Assembly (NCBI GenBank): GCA_020429585.1
Contig: JAGQLE010000014.1
Coordinates: 1-39,737, forward strand
Direction of reading: 5' to 3'
Origin: Candidatus Berkelbacteria bacterium
GTDB lineage: Bacteria > Patescibacteriota > UBA1384 > JACPKC01
DNA length: 39,737 nt
Below the pieces are notes generated by a model. The model was not told the DNA's origin and did no database searches. It saw only the letters and a program-made list of their open reading frames with translations. Positions within the stretch are counted from its first letter, which is position 1. Each line of letters opens with the position of its first letter. A program made the translations under genes and the position numbers. Shown here in pieces: positions 1-7,828 of this stretch.

Positions 1-1
1 T

Positions 2-1348
2 GGAGTTGCAACTCTTAATATCGATCTTTTAGATGGTGGCAAGACCTTAGTTGACGGCGAGTCCTACGGAGGATTTGTACTATTTGCTCAAGATCGAGAT
101 GAATTTGACTTGCAAGTTTATGACGGTGAGGGTATGGCGATTAGTCAGTTAACAGTTAGTGTTAATTTGCCCCGGGATGTAGATGCTAGCCAGGTAGTGG
201 CCCGCCACTTTTCAACTGCTGATGTTGTTAGGCCTGATCCAATTTTTGCCTCGTCGCGCCAAATTACCTTTACTGCCCTTGGCATTGGACCAAATTCTGA
301 TTACCGGATCGAGATTATTTTGCCCAAAGGCTCGATTAAGCCTTCGCTGTATCGCCGTTTTGTCGGTGCGCTCGAGACAATGTCGGCAACCAACTGGCTA
401 ATTATTGCCTTGATCCTGCCTTTAGTGGCGGCGGCTATTTTGGCAGTAATGTATATTAACTCCCGCCGAAGCTGGCGTAAGGCCGCAACTCACCATGAGC
501 GCTCGACTCCGCCCGACGATACCCCGCCTTCAGTTGTTGGAGTTTTACTTGAGGGTCGGGTATCTCCTCGTTCGCTCGCCGCTAGCCTGTTGAATCTAGC
601 TAACCGCGGTCAGTTAATCGTCGCCCATCGTCAAGACGGCTTTACTTTTGGCCGGCCGAAAAAGATCAAGGGGGTTGAACCGGCCCCGCTCTCTAATTTT
701 GAGCGGATTTTAATGGACAAGATTTTTTTGGAGGGTAAAACCCGTAGTACCGAAGAGGATATTCAACTTCGGATTGGCCGCCACGTTTACTCGCGCAAAG
801 TCGCCGAGATCTACCTGCACATCTATGAGTCAGCAGTTAAAAGAGGATGGTTTGTGAGTGATCCCCAGGCTTTGTACCAGCGCTATCGTTATTTAAGCCT
901 GGGTGTAATTGCCGGTGCCATTCTAGGCTTTTTAATTAGCTTGATTCTCGGCCCTGACCCTCGATTCTACTTATTAGGTTGGACCGGTTTGTTTTTTGTT
1001 GGCCTGCTAATGTATCGGATTACGCCGCTTTTACCCCGCCGAACTCCTGAGGGCGACGAGGCTTTTACTGCTTGGAGCGAGTTTAAAAACTTTTTAGTCA
1101 GCAAGCATCCTTTTAAGCAGTCGCGCCAATCCCAGGAGATCTACGAGCAATATTTGCCTTACGCTATTGCCCTGGGCGTTGAGGTCGAGTGGACGAAGCG
1201 GTTTGTTGAAAATGTTTTCCAGGTGCCGAATTGGTTTATTTCAGACGATGATATTACAGCGATTGAGGATTTTGCCAACAGTATTTTCCCATTGGTTGGC
1301 GAAGTTGCTTATGACCTGTCTCGTGCCCGCGAACCGCATGCAATCTGA
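2..1348 (+). CDS. DUF2207 family membrane protein, 5' partial
   Basis: The reading frame is already open at base 2, so the N-terminus lies outside the window; the first possible internal start (TTG at 110) is probably not real. The visible part has an extracytoplasmic beta-rich stretch, a membrane segment near 389-445 (NWLIIALILPLVAAAILAV), a cytoplasmic part with VVGVLLEGRVSPRSLAASLL and the motif LPYAIALGVEVEWTKRF, and a second hydrophobic pair at about 895-1020. These match the DUF2207 family, whose function is unknown. The TGA stop overlaps the ATG of the signal peptidase gene by one base, suggesting coupled translation. Family assignment is from remembered motifs. Confidence 0.85.
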   Translation, partial: GVATLNIDLLDGGKTLVDGESYGGFVLFAQDRDEFDLQVYDGEGMAISQLTVSVNLPRDVDASQVVARHFSTADVVRPDPIFASSRQITFTALGIGPNSDYRIEIILPKGSIKPSLYRRFVGALETMSATNWLIIALILPLVAAAILAVMYINSRRSWRKAATHHERSTPPDDTPPSVVGVLLEGRVSPRSLAASLLNLANRGQLIVAHRQDGFTFGRPKKIKGVEPAPLSNFERILMDKIFLEGKTRSTEEDIQLRIGRHVYSRKVAEIYLHIYESAVKRGWFVSDPQALYQRYRYLSLGVIAGAILGFLISLILGPDPRFYLLGWTGLFFVGLLMYRITPLLPRRTPEGDEAFTAWSEFKNFLVSKHPFKQSRQSQEIYEQYLPYAIALGVEVEWTKRFVENVFQVPNWFISDDDITAIEDFANSIFPLVGEVAYDLSRAREPHAI

Positions 1349-1983
1349 TGGCCGTACAACCTAGCTCTAATTTGGGGGAACAGCCGTTGGGTCGCACCCG
1401 GGCCGATCAGAACCAAGTTGAGGTTGGCCGGCGGGTAACTGGCTCATCAAGTTTTTTTCGGGGGTTGGCTTACGGGTTTGCGTTGCTCCGGGGAATTTTA
1501 ATTGTTGCAATCATACTGATCCTCTTTAACGTTTTTGTGGCGACGGTTTTTAGTATTGATGGCCAGAGCATGTACCCAAGTTTTGAAAATGGCCAGTTTA
1601 TTCTTGTCGATCGGCTTACCTACCAATTTTCCCCGCCTGCCCGTGGCGACGTAATTGTCTTGCGTTTTCCTGGTGATCCAGCCCACCGTAACTTTATTAA
1701 GCGGGTGATCGGCCTGCCTGGAGAAAAAGTCGAGATTAGAAATAATGTAGTTTTAATTGACGACCAGCCGATCGAAGAAAATTACCTGCCAGCCTTTACA
1801 CCAACTGATCCCAATTTAATAGTCGAGCTACGAGGTGACGAGGTTTTTGCCATGGGCGACAACCGGCCCAATTCCAATGATTCACGCTTTATCGGTCCGA
1901 TTCCAGTTAAAAACATTATCGGTGTTTCGCGGGCTGTTTTGTCAGGGCCAGCGTTTGGCTTTATTGCCCAACCAGCGTTTTAA
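1348..1983 (+). CDS. lepB: Signal peptidase I
   Basis: Membrane-bound serine protease that removes signal peptides from exported proteins. An N-terminal cytoplasmic stretch of about 45 residues is followed by one membrane helix (about 48-69). The catalytic serine is S74 in GQSMYPS, the general-base lysine is K118 in NFIKRVIGLPGE, and box E is MGDNRPNSNDSR (169-180). The 211-aa length fits the Gram-positive-like short class with one N-terminal helix. The start overlaps the stop of the DUF2207 gene, so the two are probably one operon. A bidirectional terminator follows. Confidence 0.96.
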   Translation: MAVQPSSNLGEQPLGRTRADQNQVEVGRRVTGSSSFFRGLAYGFALLRGILIVAIILILFNVFVATVFSIDGQSMYPSFENGQFILVDRLTYQFSPPARGDVIVLRFPGDPAHRNFIKRVIGLPGEKVEIRNNVVLIDDQPIEENYLPAFTPTDPNLIVELRGDEVFAMGDNRPNSNDSRFIGPIPVKNIIGVSRAVLSGPAFGFIAQPAF

Positions 1984-2050
1984 ATAGCACCTCGCACCTT
2001 GTATTTTGGAGTCAGAATTATATTTATTATCTTTTTCAAGATTTTAAATA

Positions 2051-2083
2051 AGTAAAAAGAACCCGGAAAAGGTTCTTTTTACT
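2051..2083. terminator. Bidirectional terminator between lepB and rpsT
   Basis: A 13-bp perfect stem (2051-2063 with 2071-2083) around a 7-base loop, with A-rich left arm and T-rich right arm, sits between convergent lepB and rpsT. It can serve both strands. Confidence 0.85.
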
Positions 2084-2114
2084 AAATGCTAGGCACTATC
2101 TACTAAATACTGTC

Positions 2115-2411
2115 TTATTTAGATTCTTTTTTAGTTGCCTTGGCTGTGGTTTTTGATTTGGCCCCGGCCCCTGGTCGTTTGCTGGTGGCAACGCCAACTT
2201 TTTTGGAGACTAGAGCTTTAAGCCGACCAGCTTTATTTTTGTGAATCAGGTTGTTTTTAGCAGCCTTGTCGATGAGCGAAACAGTTAGGGCGTGCGTCTC
2301 TGCGGTAACTGTTTTGAGAGCTTTCTTGAGGCGGTTTTTTTGCACTAAGTTATGAGCCGCTCGGGAGCGGTCTTGGCGCAAAGCTTTAGTTGCAGATGAT
2401 GTTACTGGCAT
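2115..2411 (-). CDS. rpsT: 30S ribosomal protein S20
   Basis: S20 binds 16S rRNA in the small subunit. The 98-aa product has the S20 pattern: an Ala/Lys/Arg-rich N-terminus (SATKALRQDRSRAAHNLVQK), helical middle, and the motif LIDKAAKNNLIHKNKAGRLK. Residues from about 78 on are a Lys/Ala/Thr-rich tail (KSKTTAKATKKESK) beyond the usual core, resembling the extension on S15 in this window. ATG start with AAAGGA seven bases upstream. It has its own sigma70-like promoter just upstream, so it is probably transcribed alone and ends at the shared terminator. Confidence 0.95.
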   Translation of the reverse strand: MPVTSSATKALRQDRSRAAHNLVQKNRLKKALKTVTAETHALTVSLIDKAAKNNLIHKNKAGRLKALVSKKVGVATSKRPGAGAKSKTTAKATKKESK

Positions 2412-2434
2412 AAGTTTCCTTTATTTACCCGGGT

Positions 2435-2463
2435 AATATAGCAGTTGCTCCGGGTTTAGACAA
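2435..2463 (-). promoter_or_regulatory. Promoter of rpsT (TTGTCT-17-TATATT)
   Basis: On the minus strand TTGTCT (2463-2458) and TATATT (2440-2435) are separated by exactly 17 bases, giving a transcription start near 2428 and a short leader with an SD before the S20 start. Bases 2427-2432 and 2450-2455 can also pair, so the -10 lies inside a potential hairpin. Confidence 0.7.
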
Positions 2464-2473
2464 GTCCTGGTCT

Positions 2474-2863
2474 CTATTCGGTGGTCTGGCCGTCAAAATG
2501 ATCTTCGATTTCGTCGGCCTTAGTGGGTTGGACAGTGTCTTTTTGATGTTCCGGAGGAGAATAAAGCGTATAAAGCTTGAGGTCTTCGTTGCCAGTATTG
2601 ATGATGTTGTGCCAGGTACCGGCGGGTACGATCACTGCCCAGTCGGCTTTAAGCTGACTCTCCTGATTATTGTTTAAGATTGCCTTAGCCTCGCCCTGTT
2701 CGATGCGAATAAACTGGTCGAGTTCATGGACTTCATTGCCAATTTCTTCGCCTGGCTTGAGGCTCATTAAAACTAACTGGGAGTTTTTGGCCGTATAAAT
2801 TACCCGGCGATAGTCGGTGTTATTAACTGTTTCTTCTTCGATATTGGCGATGTAACCGTTCAT
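2474..2863 (-). CDS. Single-domain cupin protein
   Basis: Small beta-barrel protein of the cupin superfamily; substrate unknown. Motif 1 is seen as GEEIGNEVHELDQFIRIEQG, with Glu and His as likely metal ligands, and motif 2 as VIVPAGTWHNIINTG with a second His. The acidic C-terminal tail (PTKADEIEDHFDGQTTE) is not part of the fold. A longer reading with GTG at 2872 is possible, but the SD-like AGAGGTG lies six bases before the ATG at 2863, which gives a 129-aa protein. Its ATG overlaps the stop of a 49-aa ORF (ATGA), so translation is likely coupled. Confidence 0.85.
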   Translation of the reverse strand: MNGYIANIEEETVNNTDYRRVIYTAKNSQLVLMSLKPGEEIGNEVHELDQFIRIEQGEAKAILNNNQESQLKADWAVIVPAGTWHNIINTGNEDLKLYTLYSPPEHQKDTVQPTKADEIEDHFDGQTTE

Positions 2864-3009
2864 CTTTGGCACCTCTGCTGATGATTAATAATTAGTTCGT
2901 CAAGAACTTTAACCAATCTCTCTTTGGAAACATTGGGATACTGACTCTTAACTTCGTTAAGGCCGGATTTAAGAGCTTGTTTGAGTTGTTGGTCGGTTGG
3001 TTGATCCAT
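2860..3009 (-). CDS. Small 49-aa protein upstream of cupin, unknown
   Basis: An ATG-started ORF of 49 codons, probably helical and charged, begins MDQPTDQQLKQALK and ends HQQRCQR. Its TGA overlaps the cupin ATG in an ATGA arrangement, typical of translationally coupled gene pairs, which is the main support. No clear SD precedes the ATG (TTAAAATAACTTT). No family recognised. It could alternatively be only a leader ORF for the cupin gene. Confidence 0.5.
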   Translation of the reverse strand: MDQPTDQQLKQALKSGLNEVKSQYPNVSKERLVKVLDELIINHQQRCQR

Positions 3010-3144
3010 AAAGTTATTTTAACAATAAAAACTTATTTGAATATTAGCAAACTTAGGCAGTAGACCCACTTGCTTAAAAATAAAGTTAGTGTTAATTTAC
3101 TTAGCTTACAAGTTTATATAAGGGGGCCGAAAGGCCTTTTTAAA

Positions 3145-4539
3145 ATGGAACTTACTCCCAAACAACAAGCAATTGAACTGATCAGGAAGGCACAAAAGAT
3201 CGTCGTCATGGGGCATGCTTCGCCGGATGGTGATGCGGTCGGTTCGGTGTTGGCTTTAACTTTGGCTTTGCGTAAACTCGGCAAGAAGGTAACCTCGGTT
3301 TGCGCTGATCCGGTTCCACCGGTTTTTAATTTTTTACCAAATACCGACGAAGTCACCGCCACACTCGAGACGTCCTCAGAGTTTGTAATTTCGATTGATA
3401 CTTCCAACGTCGAGGTTGATAAGCTCGGTTATAAAAATCACCCCGACCAAAACAAGTTAAATATTGTCATTAAAACTTTAAGCGGACAATTTCAACCAGA
3501 TAATGTTAGCTTTAATACCGGCCAAGCTAAGGCCGATTTGATTATTGTTTTGGATACTAATGACGTTGAACGCCTGGGTTCAATCTACGACTCCTACACT
3601 CAGCTTTTTTACGAAACCCCGATTATTAATATTGACCACCACCCAGGCAATGATTATTTCGGCAAGGTTAACTGGGTGGATTTAACTGCTACCTCAACCG
3701 CCGAAATTCTAGTTTCTCTTTTGGAGTCTCTTGGCACTCCCCCTAAGGGTTCGAATCAATCTAAGCCGGTTAACTTACTCGATGCCGATATCGCCACCTT
3801 GCTTTTAACTGGTATCACCACCGACACCGGCTCTTTCCAAAACACCAACACGACTCCCAAGTCGTTTACCGTTGCGGCTCAACTAGTAGCGGCCGGCGCT
3901 CGTCAGCAGGAAATTGTCCAGCATATTTACAAGACGAAACGTCTTTCAACCCTAAAGCTTTGGGGCAAGGTCCTGGCCAATATTAACGAAGACCGAGCCC
4001 ACCGTTTTATTTATTCGACGGTTGCCAGTTCCGACTTTAAGCAATTTGATGCCGAAGAAACCGAAACCTCCGGGGTAATCGATGAGCTGTTAAAAACAGT
4101 TCCCGATATCGATTTTGCCATGCTTTTAACCGAAAAGAAGAATGCCCTATATGGTAGTTTGCGCGGTGTTAATAAAGAGTTTTCCGTCGCCGAAGTTGCT
4201 AACCTGTTTGGCGGTGGCGGTCACCAAATGGCAGCCGCTTTTAGGATCCCTAACGGTTCGCTCGCCGATAACGAGCGGCAGATTGTCGACCAGATTAAAC
4301 AATTTCAAGCAAGCCGCCAAGGTCAGCCCCAAGCACCTCAAGCGCTACCAGCCGATCAGGTATCAATGCAGACCAACCAGCCTAATCGACTCCCAACTCA
4401 AACTCCTAAAGCCCAAGCAGGTGGCGGGCGCTTTCAGCTGCCTAATACCTTGCCTGATCCAGGTCAACCAACTAATCAAACCACTCCTTCAGTCCCCAAT
4501 GTCGATGACTTAGGTGCCCATCAAGCTGGGCTAAAATAA
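3145..4539 (+). CDS. DHH/DHHA1 phosphoesterase (NrnA-like)
   Basis: Mn-dependent phosphoesterase of the DHH family, related to oligoribonuclease/pAp phosphatase NrnA. Motifs in order: GHASPDGDAVGS (Asp ligands), VLDTNDVERLG, IDHHPGND (the DHH signature), TGITTDTGSFQN, and FGGGGHQMAAAF (DHHA1 substrate-binding loop). Compared with NrnA there is an extra segment of about 40 residues between the first motif and VLDTND. The last 75 or so residues are Pro/Gln-rich and probably disordered. I chose ATG 3145 because the family starts here; an upstream in-frame TTG at 3070 has no SD. It sits upstream of S15 and PNPase, fitting a role in finishing RNA decay, which is inference. Confidence 0.88.
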   Translation: MELTPKQQAIELIRKAQKIVVMGHASPDGDAVGSVLALTLALRKLGKKVTSVCADPVPPVFNFLPNTDEVTATLETSSEFVISIDTSNVEVDKLGYKNHPDQNKLNIVIKTLSGQFQPDNVSFNTGQAKADLIIVLDTNDVERLGSIYDSYTQLFYETPIINIDHHPGNDYFGKVNWVDLTATSTAEILVSLLESLGTPPKGSNQSKPVNLLDADIATLLLTGITTDTGSFQNTNTTPKSFTVAAQLVAAGARQQEIVQHIYKTKRLSTLKLWGKVLANINEDRAHRFIYSTVASSDFKQFDAEETETSGVIDELLKTVPDIDFAMLLTEKKNALYGSLRGVNKEFSVAEVANLFGGGGHQMAAAFRIPNGSLADNERQIVDQIKQFQASRQGQPQAPQALPADQVSMQTNQPNRLPTQTPKAQAGGGRFQLPNTLPDPGQPTNQTTPSVPNVDDLGAHQAGLK

Positions 4540-4543
4540 AGTC

Positions 4544-4572
4544 TTGCCTCCTAATATTAAAACTGCTAAACT
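4544..4572 (+). promoter_or_regulatory. Promoter of rpsO (TTGCCT-17-TAAACT)
   Basis: TTGCCT at 4544-4549 and TAAACT at 4567-4572 with a 17-base spacer lie just after the DHH gene stop. A start near 4579 would give a leader of about 20 bases with a TAAGGA site before the S15 ATG. Confidence 0.6.
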
Positions 4573-4600
4573 AGTCAACGTTAATCTAATTAAGGACAAC

Positions 4601-4972
4601 ATGGCCGAAAAGAAAACTACTAAAAAGACTACCGCTAAGGCTGCTGCCAAAAAGACCGAGTCTAAGAAGGCTACTCCTAAAGCCAAGGCACCTGCTGTTA
4701 AAGCTACCGCTAAGAAGGCAGCTGCTAAGTCAATGGTAGAAAAATATCGAACTCACAAGGGCGATACCGGTTCGACCGTTGTTCAGATTGCGACTCTGTC
4801 CGATAGTATCGACGACTTGGTTAAGCACTTAAAGAAGCACAAAAAAGACAACGATTCCCGTCGTGGTCTGTTGATTATGGTTGGAAAACGTCGCCGTCTC
4901 CTTAATTACCTTAACCTCAGCGACGAAAAAACTTATCAAAAGTTAATTAAAGACTTAAAATTAAGAAAATAA
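4601..4972 (+). CDS. rpsO: 30S ribosomal protein S15 with Lys/Ala-rich N-terminal extension
   Basis: S15 binds the central domain of 16S rRNA and is an early assembly protein. The core is at residues 46-123: EKYRTHKGDTGSTVVQIATL, then LVKHLKKHKKDNDSRRGLL and VGKRRRLLNYL. Residues 1-45 are a histone H1-like stretch of Lys, Ala, Thr and Pro (TPKAKAPAVKATAKKAAAKS) not found in ordinary S15. The ATG at 4601 follows TAAGGA by four bases; the frame is open further upstream but without an SD. It is directly upstream of pnp, a widely conserved order. Confidence 0.95.
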   Translation: MAEKKTTKKTTAKAAAKKTESKKATPKAKAPAVKATAKKAAAKSMVEKYRTHKGDTGSTVVQIATLSDSIDDLVKHLKKHKKDNDSRRGLLIMVGKRRRLLNYLNLSDEKTYQKLIKDLKLRK

Positions 4973-5042
4973 ACAGGTTGGCAGTAGTGTAAGAGAGTTG
5001 CCTCTTTAAGGAGTCAGTTCCCTTACTCTAGCTTTGCCTGTT
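4972..5042 (+). promoter_or_regulatory. Structured rpsO-pnp intergenic leader
   Basis: The 84-base gap between S15 and PNPase can fold: outer AACAGG (4972-4977) pairs with CCTGTT (5037-5042) and inner GTAAG (4989-4993) with CTTAC (5022-5026). There is no T-run, so it is not a terminator. In E. coli the rpsO-pnp gap holds a hairpin processed by RNase III through which PNPase controls itself; a similar role here is inference from position and structure. Confidence 0.5.
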
Positions 5043-5056
5043 AAGAAAGGTAAAGT

Positions 5057-7192
5057 ATGGAACCTCGTGATTTTGCTGTTGATTTTGCTGGCAAAGATCT
5101 AACGATTTCGGTTGGTAAATTTGCCAACCGAGCCTCAAGCGCTGTGACTGTTTCGATGGGCGATACGGTTGTTTTAGTAACCGCGGTCGTTGCCAATGAG
5201 CCGCGCGAGGGCGTCGACTTTTTCCCGCTAATGGTTGATTACGAAGAGCGTTTGTATGCAACCGGTAAAATTTCCGGTTCTCGGTTTATTAAGCGCGAAG
5301 GTCGACCCTCGGATAATGCGATTTTAAACGCCCGTTTAATCGACCGACCGATCCGTCCGCTCTTTCCCAAGGGTTTTCGCAACGACATCCAGATTGTTTG
5401 TACGGTGTTGTCGGTTGGTAAAAACGATCCGGATATCCCAGCAATGGTTGGCGCTTCGGCAGCTCTAATGTTAACTCACGCACCCTACAAAGGGCCGATT
5501 GCTGGTATTCGCATTGGTCTAATAGATGGCGAGTTTGTTTTTAACCCGACAATCGAAGAACAGGACTCAAGCGAGCTTGATTTAGTTGTGTCTGGTAATC
5601 GGGAGCGGATCTTGATGCTTGAGGCCGGTGCTAAGCAATTGCCGGAAGCCAAGGTAATCGAGGCAATTAAACTTGGTCACGAAAAAATGCAGCCACTCTT
5701 TGATCTTCAGGAGCAAATCCAAAAAGAAATGCGACCCCAGTTTGACGCCGCCCACGACGAAGATATCGAAATTCTCGGTAGCGAACTTCATTTAGAACTT
5801 AAAGAGAAGGTTGGTTCCAAGATTGCCGCCGCTGTCCGCGAACTTGAGCAAGAAAAGCGCTCCGAACAACTTAAGCAGTACGAAACTGAGGTTTTGTCGG
5901 CCTTCGAAGGTAACTACAAGCAGGTTGATATCAAATCGACCTTTGGCCAACTGGTCGAAAAAGAGGTTCGTCAGGCAATTTTAAACGACGGCATTCGACC
6001 CGATGGTCGTAAAACCGACGAAATTCGCGATTTAAGCTCCGAAGTCTCTTTATTGCCTCGTACCCATGGCTCGGCCCTCTTTTCTCGGGGTGAAACCCAG
6101 GTTCTTTCGATTGTGACTTTAGCTGGTCCTGGGATGGAGCAGTTGATCGACACCATGGAGGAAGAGTCGCAAAAGCGCTTTATGCATCATTATAATTTTC
6201 CACCTTTCTCAGTTGGCGAGGTTAAGCCGATGCGCTCTACGAGCCGGCGCGAAATCGGCCACGGCGCTTTAGCTGAACGAGCAGTTGAAGCGGTTATTCC
6301 TAAGCAGGAAGATTTTCCCTATACGATCAGGGTTGTTTCCGAAGTTTTGTCCTCAAACGGCTCATCATCAATGGCTTCAACCTGCGGCACAGTGTTGGCT
6401 CTAATGGATGCCGGTGTGCCGATTGCTGCCCCAGTGGCTGGGATTGCCGTTGGCTTAATGACCGAAGAAGGCTTTAACGAAGATGCCACCAAAAAGTACC
6501 AACTGTTAACCGATATCCAAGGCATTGAGGACTTTGGCGGCGATATGGACTTTAAGGTTACCGGTACCGAGCAGGGTGTTACTGCGATTCAGCTTGATAT
6601 GAAGGTTCATGGTTTGCCAATTGAGATTGTCGAAGAAACCTTTGCTAAGGCTCGCGCCGGCCGATTGCACGTCTTGGAGAATATGAAGACCGCTCTCACC
6701 GAGCCGCGAACTGAGCTTTCCCAATATGCACCACGGATCATTAGCTTTAAGATTCCTGAGGATAAGATTGGCGACGTTATTGGTCCGGGCGGCAAGGTTA
6801 TTAAGAGTATTGTTGAAGCGGCCGGTGGTAAAGCCGTTACGACTATCGATATCGAAGAGGATGGGACGGTGGCGGTGGCCTCAATCGATGCCGATAAGGG
6901 TCAGCAGGCTGCCGAAACGATTAAAGGTCTAATTGCCGATGTCGAAGTTGGTCAAGTTTATGAGGGCGAAGTTATCTCAATTCAAAAGAATCGGATGAGC
7001 GGTCAAGAAATTGGCGCCATTGTTCAGGTTCTTCCCAATAAAGAAGGCATGGTCCATATCTCTGAGATTTCCAAGGAGCGTGTACCCGATGTTTCGAGTC
7101 AGGTTAAAGTTGGCCAAAAGGTTAAAGTTAAAGTTTTAACTGTTGATAAAGACCGCGGCCGAGTTGCCCTCTCGATCAAGCAAGCTGAGTAA
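5057..7192 (+). CDS. pnp: Polyribonucleotide nucleotidyltransferase (PNPase)
   Basis: 3'-5' phosphorolytic exoribonuclease, a trimer in the bacterial degradosome. 711 aa, full length. Order: first RNase PH domain (1 to about 220), helical linker, second RNase PH domain (about 315-545, with SRGETQVL, STCGTVLALMDAG and GDMDFKVTGT holding catalytic Asp residues), KH domain from about 559 (KIGDVIGPGGKVIK) and S1 domain from about 631 (GQVYEGEVISIQKNRM ... VALSIKQAE). ATG follows AAAGG by six bases. Transcribed after S15 and closed by a strong terminator. Confidence 0.98.
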   Translation: MEPRDFAVDFAGKDLTISVGKFANRASSAVTVSMGDTVVLVTAVVANEPREGVDFFPLMVDYEERLYATGKISGSRFIKREGRPSDNAILNARLIDRPIRPLFPKGFRNDIQIVCTVLSVGKNDPDIPAMVGASAALMLTHAPYKGPIAGIRIGLIDGEFVFNPTIEEQDSSELDLVVSGNRERILMLEAGAKQLPEAKVIEAIKLGHEKMQPLFDLQEQIQKEMRPQFDAAHDEDIEILGSELHLELKEKVGSKIAAAVRELEQEKRSEQLKQYETEVLSAFEGNYKQVDIKSTFGQLVEKEVRQAILNDGIRPDGRKTDEIRDLSSEVSLLPRTHGSALFSRGETQVLSIVTLAGPGMEQLIDTMEEESQKRFMHHYNFPPFSVGEVKPMRSTSRREIGHGALAERAVEAVIPKQEDFPYTIRVVSEVLSSNGSSSMASTCGTVLALMDAGVPIAAPVAGIAVGLMTEEGFNEDATKKYQLLTDIQGIEDFGGDMDFKVTGTEQGVTAIQLDMKVHGLPIEIVEETFAKARAGRLHVLENMKTALTEPRTELSQYAPRIISFKIPEDKIGDVIGPGGKVIKSIVEAAGGKAVTTIDIEEDGTVAVASIDADKGQQAAETIKGLIADVEVGQVYEGEVISIQKNRMSGQEIGAIVQVLPNKEGMVHISEISKERVPDVSSQVKVGQKVKVKVLTVDKDRGRVALSIKQAE

Positions 7193-7203
7193 TAAGCTTC
7201 AAA

Positions 7204-7235
7204 AAAAAAGAATCTACGCGGGTAGATTCTTTTTT
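7204..7235 (+). terminator. Terminator of pnp
   Basis: A 14-bp stem of A-rich and T-rich arms with core AATCTAC/GTAGATT and loop GCGG (7218-7221), ending in a T-run to 7235. Confidence 0.92.
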
Positions 7236-7247
7236 AATCCCCCAGCC

Positions 7248-7276
7248 TTTACAGGTTTGAGGCTTTAAGGTAGAGT
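7248..7276 (+). promoter_or_regulatory. Promoter (TTTACA-17-TAGAGT)
   Basis: TTTACA at 7248-7253 and TAGAGT at 7271-7276 with a 17-base spacer, between the pnp terminator and the next gene. A start near 7283 leaves a short leader carrying the strong SD. Confidence 0.65.
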
Positions 7277-7304
7277 ACTGTGTTTGCAAAGGAGGAGAAT
7301 AAAA

Positions 7305-7601
7305 TTGGGAAAAGGAAGTAAAAAGACTACTCGATCACATACGACAGTGATCGATGCTGCCAAGCCAATCCTTAGAGCCTTGGACAACTTCGATGGCGTT
7401 GAGAAGATCGCTCTTGGTCAGATTAAGGTTATCAAGGGCAAGTCGGGTCCGAAGCGGGTCAAAATCACAAAAGCGGATGCCGGCCTCAAACTCCTGGTTA
7501 AGGGTAATAACTCTATCCAGGTGATCTGGGTTTATACCAAGCAACACCGAAACGTAGCCCGGATCATCGAACGAGTTAAAGGAAAAGGTCCACCTTGTTA
7601 G
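7305..7601 (+). CDS. Small basic protein, possibly DUF2103-like
   Basis: A 98-aa lysine-rich protein starting with TTG. The start is set by a full AAAGGAGG site (7288-7295) nine bases upstream; the alternative TTG at 7284 would sit before that SD. It begins with a short basic tail (GKGSKKTTRSHTTV), then a compact alpha/beta pattern with repeated hydrophobic strands (KIALGQIKVIKG, LKLLVKGNNSIQVIWVYT) and a basic helix at the end. The SHTT segment and overall pattern recall the predicted metal-binding DUF2103 family, but this is weak. It has its own promoter and terminator. Position between PNPase and RNase J hints at an RNA role, which is only a guess. Confidence 0.7.
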   Translation: MGKGSKKTTRSHTTVIDAAKPILRALDNFDGVEKIALGQIKVIKGKSGPKRVKITKADAGLKLLVKGNNSIQVIWVYTKQHRNVARIIERVKGKGPPC

Positions 7602-7618
7602 GTGGGCCAAGTTTTTTT
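7587..7618 (+). terminator. Terminator overlapping the stop codon
   Basis: A 9-bp stem (7587-7595 with 7600-7608) with loop TGTT and a seven-T run at 7612-7618. The TAG stop (7599-7601) of the upstream gene spans the loop and first stem bases. Confidence 0.92.
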
Positions 7619-7621
7619 AGA

Positions 7622-7650
7622 TTGACATTTTGGTAGCTTTGAGTTACTAT
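7622..7650 (+). promoter_or_regulatory. Strong promoter of rnj (TTGACA-17-TACTAT)
   Basis: A consensus -35 TTGACA (7622-7627) and TACTAT (7645-7650) with a 17-base spacer. Transcription from about 7657 would make a leader of about 170 bases before RNase J. Confidence 0.85.
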
Positions 7651-7684
7651 TTAGTCGCAATTAAAAGTTCTCTTTGAATATTTG

Positions 7685-7796
7685 GCCACATTTGTGGCGT
7701 ATTGTGTTTAGTTTTTAAGAGCTCAAAGCAATTTGAGTCATAAAATCCTGAATGTCAATATTAATAAGTAAATCTCGCTAGTACTTTTTGCGAGAT
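7685..7796 (+). promoter_or_regulatory. Structured 5' leader of RNase J mRNA
   Basis: Three clean hairpins lie in the leader: GCCAC/GTGGC (7685-7698), CTCAAA/TTTGAG with GCAA loop (7722-7737), and ATCTCGC/GCGAGAT (7772-7796). None ends in a usable T-run, so they are not plain terminators. RNase control of its own mRNA through leader structure is known for other RNases; here it is inference. Confidence 0.55.
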
Positions 7797-7828
7797 AAAT
7801 TTCTCAGATTCAGAAAGGAAAAATACAT

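Noticed and set aside
3070-3144. TTG start at 3070 for the DHH phosphoesterase
   Set aside because: No SD and the extra 25 residues do not fit the family; ATG 3145 matches the usual N-terminus.
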